Shown in pieces: positions 55,911 through 64,000 of a stretch of 64,000 nt of DNA (within the stretch, counting starts at the first letter, position 1; every line of letters begins with the position of its first letter). The notes beneath the pieces are model-generated. The model saw only the letters and a list, made by a program, of their open reading frames with translations, searched no databases and was not told the DNA's origin. The stretch is from Luteibacter aegosomaticola (lineage in GTDB: Bacteria; Pseudomonadota; Gammaproteobacteria; Xanthomonadales; Rhodanobacteraceae). Position numbers and translations under genes: made by a program. The stretch spans positions 3,906,001 to 3,970,000 of the forward strand of contig NZ_CP095741.1 in the NCBI RefSeq assembly GCF_023078475.1, written 5' to 3'.

Positions 55911-58900
55911 CCCACCCAGGCCCGCGCATTGCGGAACATGCGCATCCAGGGTGAATCCTCACCCCACTGCTCCGGGTGCCAGCTGAGCTGGGCACTGCGG
56001 AACACGCGCTCCGGGTGCGGCATCATGATGAGCACGCGGCCATCGGCGGCGGTGAACGCCGTGAGGCCGCCCGGCGAGCCGTTCGGGTTCAGCGGGTAAT
56101 GCTCGGTCGGCTTGCCGCGGTTATCCACGAAGCGCGCTGCGCCGTGGCTCTTCGACGGGCTGCACACCTTGGGGAAATGCACGCGGCCTTCGCCATGCGC
56201 CACCGCCACTGGCAGGCGCGAGCCGGCCATGCCACGGAAGAACAGGTTGTTCGAATCCATGATCTCGACGGTGGCCAGGCGTGCCTCGTACTGCTCCGAC
56301 TGGTTGCGCAGGAACTGCGGCCAGTGGTCGGCATCGGGGATGATGTCCTTCAGCTGCGACATCATCTGGCAGCCGTTGCACACGCCCAGCGCGAACTTCG
56401 AACCATCTTCGAAGAAGCGTGCGAATTGCTCGCGCAGCGCATCGTTGTAAAGGATCGACGTGGCCCAGCCACGACCGGCGCCGAGCACGTCACCGTACGA
56501 GAAGCCACCGCAGGCAGCGAGACCGCGGAAATCCTTCAGGTGGTAACGGCCGCTGGCGAGATCGGTCATGTGCACGTCGACCGCGTCGAAGCCGGCGCGG
56601 GTGAACGCGGCGGCCATTTCCACCTGGCCGTTGACGCCCTGCTCGCGCAGGATCGCCACGCGCGGGCGCACACCGGTCGCGATGTACGGCGCGGCGATAT
56701 CGTCAGCGGGATCGAAGCTGAGCTTCGGCGACAGACCCGGATCGGCATCGTCGAGGCGCCACTCGCTTTCCTGGTCGGCGCTGAGCGGGTTGTCGCGCAG
56801 GCGCTGCATGGCATAGCTGGTTTCGTTCCAGGCGCGGAACAGTTCGGTCCAGTTCCACTTGAACGGCGTTTCGCCATTCAGGTGCAGCTTGATGCCGAGT
56901 TTTTCCTTCGGGCGGCCCACATGGTGGGTCATGCCGGCCAGGTTGTGCTTCACCAGCAGCTGTTCAAAGGCTTCGCGATTGGCACTGGCCACCTGGACCA
57001 CGGCGCCGAGCTCTTCGTTGAAGAGCGCGCGCAGGGTGGCATCGGCCCAGCCATCGAGCTTGATCTCGAGGCCGCAGTGGCCGGCGAAGGCCATTTCCAG
57101 CAGGGTGACGATAGCGCCGCCGTCGGAGCGATCGTGGTAAGCGAGCAGCAGGCCGCCACGGTTGGCTTCCTGGATCAGCTCGAACATGGCGCGCAGGCGC
57201 TTGGCGTCATCCAGATCCGGCGGCACGCCGCCACCGCGGTTGAACACCTGGGTCAGCGCGGACCCACCAAGGCGGTCACGGCCGGCACCGAGGTCGATCA
57301 GCCAGAGGTCGGTATCACCGCGATCAAGCTTGATCTGCGGGGTGAGCACACGGCGCACGTCATCGACGCGCGCGAAGCCGGTGATCACGAGCGACACCGG
57401 CGAGACGGTCTTCTGCTTCTTGCCGTTCTCGTCCTGCCACACGGTCTGCATGTGCAGGGAGTCCTTGCCCACCGGGATCGCGATATCCAGCTCAGGGCAG
57501 AGCTCCATACCGACCGTGCGCACGGCATCGAACAGCGCGGCGTCTTCGCCCGGGTGGTTCACCGCGGCCATCCAGTTGGCGGACAGGCGCATTTCTTCAA
57601 GCTTGAGCGGTGCAGCGGCCATGTTGGTGATGGCTTCGCCCACCGCCATGCGCGCGGCATCGGCGCTCGACAGCAGGGCCACCGGCGCGCGCTCGGCCAT
57701 GGCCATGGCTTCGCCGGTATAACCGTCGAAGTCCGTCATGGTGACGGCGACATCGGCCACCGGCACCTGCCACGGGCCAACCATCTGGTCGCGCGCGTTG
57801 AGGCCGCCGACGGTACGGTCACCGATGGTGATCAGGAAGTTCTTGCTGCCAACCGCCGGCAGGCGGAGGACGCGCATCAGCGCTTCATCCATGCCGATGC
57901 CGGTCAGGTCGGCCACGAGATCGACGCGCGGCTTCACGCGCTGCGCATCGCGGTGCATGCGCGGCGGCTTGCCGAACAGTACGTCCATGCCGAGGTCGAT
58001 CACGGTGAGATCGCGGCGCGGATCCTTCACGATGAGGCGTGCTTCGGCGGTGGCTTCACCGACGACGGCGAACGGGCAACGCTCGCGCTTGCAGTACGCC
58101 TCGAACTCGGCGATCTCGTCCGGGCCGATCGCCAGGACGTAACGCTCCTGCGATTCGTTGCTCCACACCTGCATGGGCGAGAGCGTGGGATCGTCGCAGG
58201 GCACCTTCGACAGGTCGATGATGCCGCCGACGCCCGCGTCGTTGAGGATCTCGGGGATGGCGTTGGAAAGACCACCCGCACCGACATCGTGGATGCTGAC
58301 GATGGGGTTCTTGTCGCCACGAGCCCAGCACGCGTCGATGACCTGCTGTGCGCGGCGCTCCATTTCCGGGTTATCGCGCTGCACGGAGGCGAAATCGAGT
58401 TCCGCACTGGAGGTACCCGACGACACCGACGAGGCGGCACCGCCGCCCAGGCCGATGAGCATGGCCGGACCACCGAGCACGATGACCTTATCGCCCGGGC
58501 GCACGTCGCGCTTCTGGACGTGCTGCTCGCGGATGGCGGCGAGGCCACCGGCGATCATGATCGGCTTGTCGTAGCCGCGACGGATGCCCTTCTCGCCCGT
58601 CTCCTGTTCGAAGGTGCGGAAGTAGCCACCGAGCGCGGGACGGCCGAACTCGTTGTTGAACGCGGCGGCGCCGAGCGGGCCATCGCGCATGATTTCAAAG
58701 GCGCTGGCCATGCGCGGCGGCAACGGACGCGGCGTTTCCCACGGACGCGGCGTACCCGGGATGCGCAGGTGCGACACCGAGAAACCGGTGAGACCGGCCT
58801 TCGGCTTGCCGCCGCGGCCCGTCGCGCCTTCATCGCGGATTTCGCCACCGGAACCGGTGGCGGCACCCGGCCACGGCGCGATGGCCGTCGGGTGGTTGTG

Positions 58901-59770
58901 CGTTTCGACCTTGATGGCGTACGGCGCGCTTTCCTTCACCGTGCGGAACACGCCGTCGTCGGGATTCACGAAGAGGCGGTTGCCCTCGTAGCCCTCGACC
59001 ACCGCCGCGTTGTCCTTGTACGCGCTGAGCGTGAACTTCGGCGACAGTTTGTGGGTGTTCTTGATCATACCGAACAGGGAGTTTTCCTGTTCCTTGCCGT
59101 CCAGCGTCCAGGTGGCGTTGAACACCTTGTGGCGGCAGTGCTCCGAGTTCGCCTGGGCGAACATCATGAGCTCGGCGTCGGTGGGCGCACGGCCCATCTC
59201 GCTGTAGCGGTCGGCGAGGTAATCGATCTCGTCGTCGGCCAGGGCCAGGCCCAGGTGCTGATTGGCGGCTTGCAGCGCGCCCTGGGCATCGCTACCCAGT
59301 TCCACGCGGCCAATGTCACCCGGCGTACCGACCAGGAACAGGCCCTTTGCTTCGGCAAGGTCATCGAGCGGCGACTGGACCATGGGGTCGCAGAAGGCGG
59401 TCATGACCTGCGCGTAGGCCGGGTCGCCTGCCGCCGGCATGCCGGTGACCTGCCAGGCCACGCCACGCTCCACGCGGCTGACGTCGAAGCCAGCGCCGTG
59501 CAGGATGTCGGTGGCCTTGCTCGACCAGGGCGAAATCGTGCCAAGGCGCGGCACCACCCAGAAGGTGGCCGGCTCGGGGTTACCTGGCTTGGCTTCCAGC
59601 ACGGCCAGTAGGCGGGCGCGGGCGTCACCTTCCGGCGGCGTAGCGGCATCCACGAAGTACACGAACCAGGCCGCCTGCACGCGGGTCCCGTGGTGCAGGG
59701 ACTCCAGGTGGGCGTTCAGGCGTTCGAGGCGAAAAGGCGAGAGGGCGCTCTGCCCGTCGAGTGCGATCAT
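55907..59770 (-). CDS. purL: Phosphoribosylformylglycinamidine synthase
   Basis: 1287 aa, the single-chain large PurL of Gammaproteobacteria. N-terminal domain, linker, then the two AIRS-like ATP domains ([20 protein letters not shown] with [12 protein letters not shown]; later GKDSLHMQ and YHDRSDGGA), and a C-terminal glutaminase with the nucleophile Cys in [10 protein letters not shown] and the His-Glu pair in PHPERVFR. It turns FGAR into FGAM in purine synthesis. It is followed at once by the glycosyltransferase gene. Confidence 0.97.
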   Translation of the reverse strand: MIALDGQSALSPFRLERLNAHLESLHHGTRVQAAWFVYFVDAATPPEGDARARLLAVLEAKPGNPEPATFWVVPRLGTISPWSSKATDILHGAGFDVSRVERGVAWQVTGMPAAGDPAYAQVMTAFCDPMVQSPLDDLAEAKGLFLVGTPGDIGRVELGSDAQGALQAANQHLGLALADDEIDYLADRYSEMGRAPTDAELMMFAQANSEHCRHKVFNATWTLDGKEQENSLFGMIKNTHKLSPKFTLSAYKDNAAVVEGYEGNRLFVNPDDGVFRTVKESAPYAIKVETHNHPTAIAPWPGAATGSGGEIRDEGATGRGGKPKAGLTGFSVSHLRIPGTPRPWETPRPLPPRMASAFEIMRDGPLGAAAFNNEFGRPALGGYFRTFEQETGEKGIRRGYDKPIMIAGGLAAIREQHVQKRDVRPGDKVIVLGGPAMLIGLGGGAASSVSSGTSSAELDFASVQRDNPEMERRAQQVIDACWARGDKNPIVSIHDVGAGGLSNAIPEILNDAGVGGIIDLSKVPCDDPTLSPMQVWSNESQERYVLAIGPDEIAEFEAYCKRERCPFAVVGEATAEARLIVKDPRRDLTVIDLGMDVLFGKPPRMHRDAQRVKPRVDLVADLTGIGMDEALMRVLRLPAVGSKNFLITIGDRTVGGLNARDQMVGPWQVPVADVAVTMTDFDGYTGEAMAMAERAPVALLSSADAARMAVGEAITNMAAAPLKLEEMRLSANWMAAVNHPGEDAALFDAVRTVGMELCPELDIAIPVGKDSLHMQTVWQDENGKKQKTVSPVSLVITGFARVDDVRRVLTPQIKLDRGDTDLWLIDLGAGRDRLGGSALTQVFNRGGGVPPDLDDAKRLRAMFELIQEANRGGLLLAYHDRSDGGAIVTLLEMAFAGHCGLEIKLDGWADATLRALFNEELGAVVQVASANREAFEQLLVKHNLAGMTHHVGRPKEKLGIKLHLNGETPFKWNWTELFRAWNETSYAMQRLRDNPLSADQESEWRLDDADPGLSPKLSFDPADDIAAPYIATGVRPRVAILREQGVNGQVEMAAAFTRAGFDAVDVHMTDLASGRYHLKDFRGLAACGGFSYGDVLGAGRGWATSILYNDALREQFARFFEDGSKFALGVCNGCQMMSQLKDIIPDADHWPQFLRNQSEQYEARLATVEIMDSNNLFFRGMAGSRLPVAVAHGEGRVHFPKVCSPSKSHGAARFVDNRGKPTEHYPLNPNGSPGGLTAFTAADGRVLIMMPHPERVFRSAQLSWHPEQWGEDSPWMRMFRNARAWVG

Positions 59771-59848
59771 GCGGGGGGATAAGGCGCTGGAGGAAAACGC
59801 CTATTCTACATGATGTTGCGGGACAGCATCGGGGTCCGCCCCGATGCC

Positions 59849-60019
59849 GTAGGAGCCCACCCTGTGGGCGACATCTTTCGCAGAGAAGCCACAGGACCCA
59901 GGCGGCGCGGCAAGAGGCGTCGCCCGTAGGAGCCCACCCTGTGGGCGACATGTTTCGCAGAGGAGCCGCAGGGCCCGGACGGTGCGGCGAAGGATGTCGC
60001 CCACAGGGTGGGCTCCTAC
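59849..60019. repeat. R2-type REP array with a truncated inner copy
   Basis: A plus head at 59849, then a minus-type half copy cut short at 59925 (it stops after GTCGCCC), directly joined to a second plus head at 59926, and a final minus head ending at 60019. The join looks like a deletion or recombination between two R2 pairs. It lies between purL and dsbC. Confidence 0.88.
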
Positions 60020-60031
60020 GGGCAACCGGGC

Positions 60032-60784
60032 TTAGCCGCCCTTGCCAGCGGTGCCGGCCGGGGCCTCGACCGCCTTCAGCAGCTGGGCCGGGCTGAGGTA
60101 GCCGCCGACCACGTCGCCGTTCTCGGTGACAACGGTGGGGGTGCCGTTCACGCCAAGGCGCTCGCCCAGTTCGAACTCATCCTTCACCGGGTTGGTGCAG
60201 CTGGCCGCCTTGACCGAACCGCCCTTCATCGCCTCGTTGAACGCGTTCTTGCGGTCGGAAGCGCACCAGACCGAGACGGCCTTGGTGTACGAGGGGGTGT
60301 CGTTGCCGGCGGTGGTCTTGACGCCTTCGCGCGGCCAGAACACGTATTCGACGGTGATGCCCTTCTTGTTGAACTCATCGATCTGCGAGTGCAACTGGCG
60401 GCAGAAGCCGCAATCCACGTCGGTGAACACCGTGACGGTGTGCTTGGGCTGCGCAGCGGCGTAGACCAGCCGCTGGGAAGCCGGCACCTTGGCCAACGCG
60501 GCCTTGCGTGTGGCGGCCCAGCTGGCCGCCGAGAGGTCCGTCTGGCTCTTCAGGTCGATGAGGTTGCCGTTGAGCATGTAGCGGCCATCGGCCGACACGT
60601 AGACCATGCGACCAGCAGCCACGACCTGGTAGAAGCCGGGCATGGGCGCGGGCGCGATGGAATCCACCGTGATGCCTGGGCCGAGGCCTTCGACGGCATC
60701 GCGCACGACCTTGGTGTCATCAGCGGCGGCGGCGCTCATGGCGAACGCGCCAGCCAGGATCGCCGGGAGGATTTTCTTGAACAT
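60032..60784 (-). CDS. dsbC: Thiol:disulfide interchange protein DsbC/DsbG family
   Basis: 250 aa. Signal peptide (1-21, MFKKILPAILAGAFAMSAAAA), an N-terminal dimerisation domain (about 22-85, GFYQVVAAGRMVYVSADGRYM), then a thioredoxin domain with the active site Cys125-Gly-Phe-Cys128 (VDCGFCRQLH) and the cis-Pro loop NGTPTVV. A periplasmic disulfide isomerase. The ATG at 60784 starts the signal peptide. Confidence 0.94.
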   Translation of the reverse strand: MFKKILPAILAGAFAMSAAAADDTKVVRDAVEGLGPGITVDSIAPAPMPGFYQVVAAGRMVYVSADGRYMLNGNLIDLKSQTDLSAASWAATRKAALAKVPASQRLVYAAAQPKHTVTVFTDVDCGFCRQLHSQIDEFNKKGITVEYVFWPREGVKTTAGNDTPSYTKAVSVWCASDRKNAFNEAMKGGSVKAASCTNPVKDEFELGERLGVNGTPTVVTENGDVVGGYLSPAQLLKAVEAPAGTAGKGG

Positions 60785-60877
60785 CGGGTACGGCTCCATG
60801 GGGTACCGGGGGATTCCGCGAGCCCAGCTTGGAACGCGTGGGCCGCGATCGGTTCCCCCGATTGTGGCACGAGCGGG

Positions 60878-61792
60878 TTAGCCGCGGGGGTGATGCTGGG
60901 CGTGAAGGCGCTTCAAACCCTCTTTGGCAACAAGCGTATAGATCTGCGTCGTGCTGAGCGCACTGTGGCCCAGCAACATCTGTAGGGCGCGCAGGTCAGC
61001 GCCATGGTTGAGAAGATGCGTAGCGAACGAATGTCGCAAGACGTGAGGTGAGACACGTTTACCCGGGATGCCCACTTGCATGGCGTAGCGCTTCACCAGG
61101 GTCCAGAACTGCTGGCGAGTCATGGCGTCGCCGCGCTTGGTGAGAAACAGGGCGAGCGGCTGGCTGTGGCCCTTGGCCAACACCGGCCGTGCCTCGGCCA
61201 TGTAGCGCTCCACGTGGTTCAACGCCTCTTCGCCCACGGGCACCAGGCGGTCCTTTCCGCCCTTGCCGGTGACACGGAGCACGCCCTGGCGCGTGTTCAG
61301 GCCGGCCAGGGGCAGATCGACCAATTCCGATACGCGGAGGCCCGAGGAGTACATCAATTCCAGCATGGCGCGATCACGCAGGCCGAGCGGCGTATCGGTA
61401 TCGGGTGCGACGATGAGCGCCTCGATCTCACGCTCGGCCAGCGCCTTGGGCAGACCACGCGGCATCTTCGGCCGCTGCATTAGCAGGGTCGGGTCTTCCT
61501 TCTTGCCCTCGTCGCGCGCCAGCTGCGCGTAAAAGCGGCGGAACGCCGACTGCCGCCGCGCCATGCTGCGCACCGACACCGGTTGGCTGCCGTGATACGC
61601 GGAAAGATCTTCGCGCGTCGCCGTGGCGAGGCCATGCCCGCGCGTCTCGAGCCAGCGCGAAAGCTGCACAAGATCACGCCGGTACGCCTCGAGCGTGCGA
61701 TCGGCCAGGCCATCTTCCGACCACACCCGCTCGATGAAGCGATCGATGAGGCGTGCGTCGTCGGTTTTCGGTTCGGTCTTACTTTCCGTCAT
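60878..61792 (-). CDS. xerD: Site-specific tyrosine recombinase XerD
   Basis: 304 aa. SAM-like N-terminal domain (12-100) and a C-terminal catalytic domain. The catalytic set is complete: Arg153 (SSGLRVSEL), Lys177 (VTGKGGKDR), His250 and Arg253 (SPHVLRHSFATHLL), His276 (LLGHSALSTT) and Tyr285 (QIYT). With XerC it resolves chromosome dimers at dif. The neighbouring dsbC is a common partner of xerD in proteobacteria, so this is the housekeeping copy rather than an integrase. Confidence 0.95.
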   Translation of the reverse strand: MTESKTEPKTDDARLIDRFIERVWSEDGLADRTLEAYRRDLVQLSRWLETRGHGLATATREDLSAYHGSQPVSVRSMARRQSAFRRFYAQLARDEGKKEDPTLLMQRPKMPRGLPKALAEREIEALIVAPDTDTPLGLRDRAMLELMYSSGLRVSELVDLPLAGLNTRQGVLRVTGKGGKDRLVPVGEEALNHVERYMAEARPVLAKGHSQPLALFLTKRGDAMTRQQFWTLVKRYAMQVGIPGKRVSPHVLRHSFATHLLNHGADLRALQMLLGHSALSTTQIYTLVAKEGLKRLHAQHHPRG

Positions 61793-61858
61793 GGATCGAT
61801 GGTCGCACGAGGCCACCGGGAAAACCCATAATGCGACCGACCCCTATTGCGAGGCTGC

Positions 61859-62350
61859 ATGAGCACGATGACCCTACCCGCCCCTGCCTGGCGCCGTTTC
61901 GCGGCGATCGTCTACGACGTGCTGGCCGTGGTGGCCATCGTGATGGTGGTGGGGCTGATCGCACAGGTGGCGACGGGCGGCCACGTGGCCGACAGCAAAG
62001 GGCATGTGGTCGCGTGGTGGTACCAGCCGTTGCAGGCCGCGGTGGTCGGTGCGTACTTCCTGCTTTCGTGGTTACGAGGCGGGCAGACGCTGGGGATGCG
62101 ACCGTGGAAGATCCGTGTGGTGTCGCGCGAGGGCGGACCCGTTGGCGTGAAACAGGGCCTGGTCCGGCTCGTGGTTGCCGGGCTACCCGTGCTGCTGCTG
62201 ATGCTCTACAGGGTCACGTCGCTGCAGGTGGCCCTGTGGGCACCGGTCGTGGGCTGGGCCGTGATCCTGCTGCCATCACTCGTCGATGCGCGTCACCGCG
62301 GGCTGCACGATATGGCCGCCCGCACCGAGATTCACGCTTACTTGAACTGA
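61859..62350 (+). CDS. RDD-family membrane protein
   Basis: 163 aa with three to four membrane helices. The RDD signature is present as WRRFAAIVYDVLAVVAIV near the start and LVDARHRGLHDMAARTEI at the end, with GGQTLGMRPWKIRVV in the middle. The function is unknown; some relatives move ions. The ATG at 61859 has GAGG 5 nt upstream. It is divergent from xerD. Its last 13 bp overlap the end of the convergent repetitive-protein gene. Confidence 0.88.
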   Translation: MSTMTLPAPAWRRFAAIVYDVLAVVAIVMVVGLIAQVATGGHVADSKGHVVAWWYQPLQAAVVGAYFLLSWLRGGQTLGMRPWKIRVVSREGGPVGVKQGLVRLVVAGLPVLLLMLYRVTSLQVALWAPVVGWAVILLPSLVDARHRGLHDMAARTEIHAYLN

Positions 62351-64000
62351 TCGCTCGCCGGCACCCATGAGCCGTTGCTCTGCGGTGCGCCCTGCACGTT
62401 GATTTTGATCGTAGGTTCGCAGCCGGGCGGCGGTGGGCCGCCCGCGACACGTGCGGTCGTGCAGAACGCCGTGTTGTCGATGGGCTGGCTAGTCGGAGCC
62501 ACCGTTGAAGCGTTCGCCGGCGGCAGATTGTCGGCAAGTGGCTTCGATGCCAGGGTCTGGTTCTTCACCAGCTTGTCGGGCTCGGACGGCTTCGGCGGCG
62601 GATCACCACCGCAGCCAAGGGTGAACAGCGAGATGGCCTGCTTCATCGCGCCGCCCGACGCGCCCGGACCTGCCTGGCAGTTGATCCGCACGCCGCGCGG
62701 CAACGGGATGGTGAACTTCACCGTCGTCGCTTCGACGCCGTGGCGTAGCGCGGTATCGACCGAGCTTTCGCCCTTCGGCGTCCACGCGTCATCGAAGCGC
62801 GTGGCTTTGTAATCGATATGCACGTGCGCACCGTTCTGCGGCACGACGTTGCCGCGGGGCTTCAGTTCGACGTAAGCGCCGACCTGGCCCGCCTTGTCGC
62901 CCTGCCCGCCAACCACGCCGTCGCTGCGCTGCGACGTGCCGTTCGCGCCGGTGAGGCGCTCGCCTTCATCCGCGCCCTTCGCGGCGCCCGGCTTGCCGGT
63001 ATCAGCCGCAGCGCCCGGCGTGTTGGTACCTGCGTTGGCCGCCGTCGTGTCACCTGCCGCAGATGGCGCGCCAGGGGTACTTTCCTTCGCAGCGGTGCTC
63101 GTATCGTTCGTGGCTTTGCCCGCTTCGTTCTGCGCCTGCGCCGCGGCTTCGCCGGCCGCGTTATCGCCCGGCGCCTGGCCCGGGGGCGCGGGCGTGACGT
63201 CTTCACCGGCCACCGGGCGCTGGATATCGCCCGGCGTGACCGTCGGCGCCTGCACGACCGGCCGCGCGACGTCAGCCACAGGCGCGGAGGGCGTTGGGCG
63301 CGCCGTGGCATCCGGGAGCGGTACGGCTTCGAGTTCCGCCTCAGCCTGTACCGCAGGCGCGCGCACGTTTTCCACGGCGACCTTCGGTGGCACGGGGCGC
63401 GGCAGGTCGGGTGTGACCGTCGGCACAGGCGGGGCCGTCGGCTCCTGCGAGATCGCAGGCAGCGGCGTGTCCTGGGGCGTCGGCGGCGCCGAGGACCCCT
63501 GCACTTCGGGGCGCGGCACGCTCGCCAGCGTCATCGTGGTGGTGGGAACCGGCGTCGTCTTTTCCGCAGTGATCTGCGGCGGCACGGGCGTGACCGCCGG
63601 CTGCGAGGCGGGGATCGGCGGCAGCGACAACGAAGCGGGCGGCGGCATCGGCGTGGTGCCTTCCGCCTGCGCCTTCCGCACGGGCTCGGGCTGGAAGCGC
63701 GGTGGGGTCACTTGGGGCTTGGGCGTATCGACGGCCAGATCCGGCGGCGCAGGCGTCGGCACCGGGACCTGTTCCAGATCAGGTTGCTTCGGCGGCGCGG
63801 TCGGTTGGACCAACGGTTTCTCGGCCACGGCCTGCACGCTCGGCGGCGGCGCGGTGAGCTTCACATCGGGCTTGACCTGCGGGGGCGGCGCCGCCGGCAC
63901 GGCGATAGCAGGGAGTGCCTTGTTTGCCGACGCCACGGCGGCCGCATGTGAGCCGCGCGACGCACGGCTCGCCACGGCCTTGCTGCTCGCCTTCTTCGCT
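62338..64000 (-). CDS. Proline-rich transmembrane repetitive protein (5' partial)
   Basis: At least 545 aa, open at the right edge, so the N-terminus is missing. The first 330 visible residues are a low-complexity run of Pro, Ala, Val and Thr (short units such as PVPTPAPP, PKPQVTPP and APPTPQDTPLP), like the periplasm-spanning stretch of TonB-type proteins. An Ala/Gly/Asn-rich part follows. The last 200 residues look folded (GAYVELKPRGNVVPQNGAHV, FTIPLPRGVRINCQAGP, CEPTIKINVQG) and contain several cysteines. Proteins like this are annotated as transmembrane repetitive protein in xanthomonads. No activity is known. Confidence 0.7.
   Translation of the reverse strand, partial: AKKASSKAVASRASRGSHAAAVASANKALPAIAVPAAPPPQVKPDVKLTAPPPSVQAVAEKPLVQPTAPPKQPDLEQVPVPTPAPPDLAVDTPKPQVTPPRFQPEPVRKAQAEGTTPMPPPASLSLPPIPASQPAVTPVPPQITAEKTTPVPTTTMTLASVPRPEVQGSSAPPTPQDTPLPAISQEPTAPPVPTVTPDLPRPVPPKVAVENVRAPAVQAEAELEAVPLPDATARPTPSAPVADVARPVVQAPTVTPGDIQRPVAGEDVTPAPPGQAPGDNAAGEAAAQAQNEAGKATNDTSTAAKESTPGAPSAAGDTTAANAGTNTPGAAADTGKPGAAKGADEGERLTGANGTSQRSDGVVGGQGDKAGQVGAYVELKPRGNVVPQNGAHVHIDYKATRFDDAWTPKGESSVDTALRHGVEATTVKFTIPLPRGVRINCQAGPGASGGAMKQAISLFTLGCGGDPPPKPSEPDKLVKNQTLASKPLADNLPPANASTVAPTSQPIDNTAFCTTARVAGGPPPPGCEPTIKINVQGAPQSNGSWVPASDQFK

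Noticed and set aside
55976..59611. 1211-codon open frame on the plus strand across purL
   Set aside because: Antisense shadow of purL, open only because of codon bias; no recognisable domain.
60878..61792. Integrase of a genomic island
   Set aside because: Length, complete Xer motif set and the dsbC neighbour fit housekeeping XerD; there is no tRNA or attachment-site repeat nearby.

Overview
The window is ordinary chromosome from a high-GC, flagellated gammaproteobacterium, most likely family Rhodanobacteraceae of the Xanthomonadales (Luteibacter or Dyella type). Four things point there: a fused aspartate kinase/diaminopimelate decarboxylase (LysAC), the MurD2-MurL route for placing D-glutamate in peptidoglycan, a ribB gene whose GTP cyclohydrolase II half is degenerate, and many GTAG-headed REP palindromes at gene ends. 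The genus is an inference. I see no rRNA, tRNA, CRISPR array, intact insertion sequence or prophage. Both end genes are cut: a MurU-like uridylyltransferase on the left and a proline-rich repetitive membrane protein on the right.

Left third (1-25000): motA-motB; a PAS histidine kinase divergent from a single-domain response regulator; the tgt-yajC-secD-secF block (tRNA queuosine and Sec export); an isolated FliK-like/FlhB-like pair; then the precursor block lysAC-murL-murD2, which supplies diaminopimelate and the D-glutamate centre of the stem peptide. After this come an amino-acid permease, a two-subunit molybdenum hydroxylase (IorAB type), a methyltransferase, an intracellular PHB depolymerase with a Cys nucleophile, and an ArsB/NhaD-type transporter.

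Middle (25000-47000): a GSGD-repeat surface or periplasmic protein and a His/Gly-rich secreted protein; a tightly overlapped operon gspN-hisN-like-nudE-cysQ-mazG; bioA; a GST-kappa-like isomerase; rsmE; then a long leftward run glyA-nrdR-ribD-oxidoreductase, an FMN riboswitch with a terminator, and ribE-ribBX-ldcA-ribH-nusB-thiL-pgpA-aldo/keto reductase. A small secreted metzincin and the ABC-F factor ettA follow.

Right third (47000-64000): pyrF, a small HTH regulator, def, cstA-ybdD, a 514-bp nested palindromic element of unknown nature (51539-52052), a GntR/FadR-type regulator divergent from a secreted aldose 1-epimerase with a perfect palindrome between them, purL-glycosyltransferase-EamA transporter, dsbC, xerD, an RDD membrane protein and the repetitive protein.

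Two REP families share the head GTAGGAGC. Family R1 continues into the palindrome GCGCGCTTGCGCGC and family R2 into CCCACCCTGTGGG. They mostly sit as inverted pairs between genes, and in three cases the head supplies the TAG stop codon of the neighbouring gene. The most novel-looking item is the 514-bp nested palindrome. The rest is mainly housekeeping with some lineage-specific twists.
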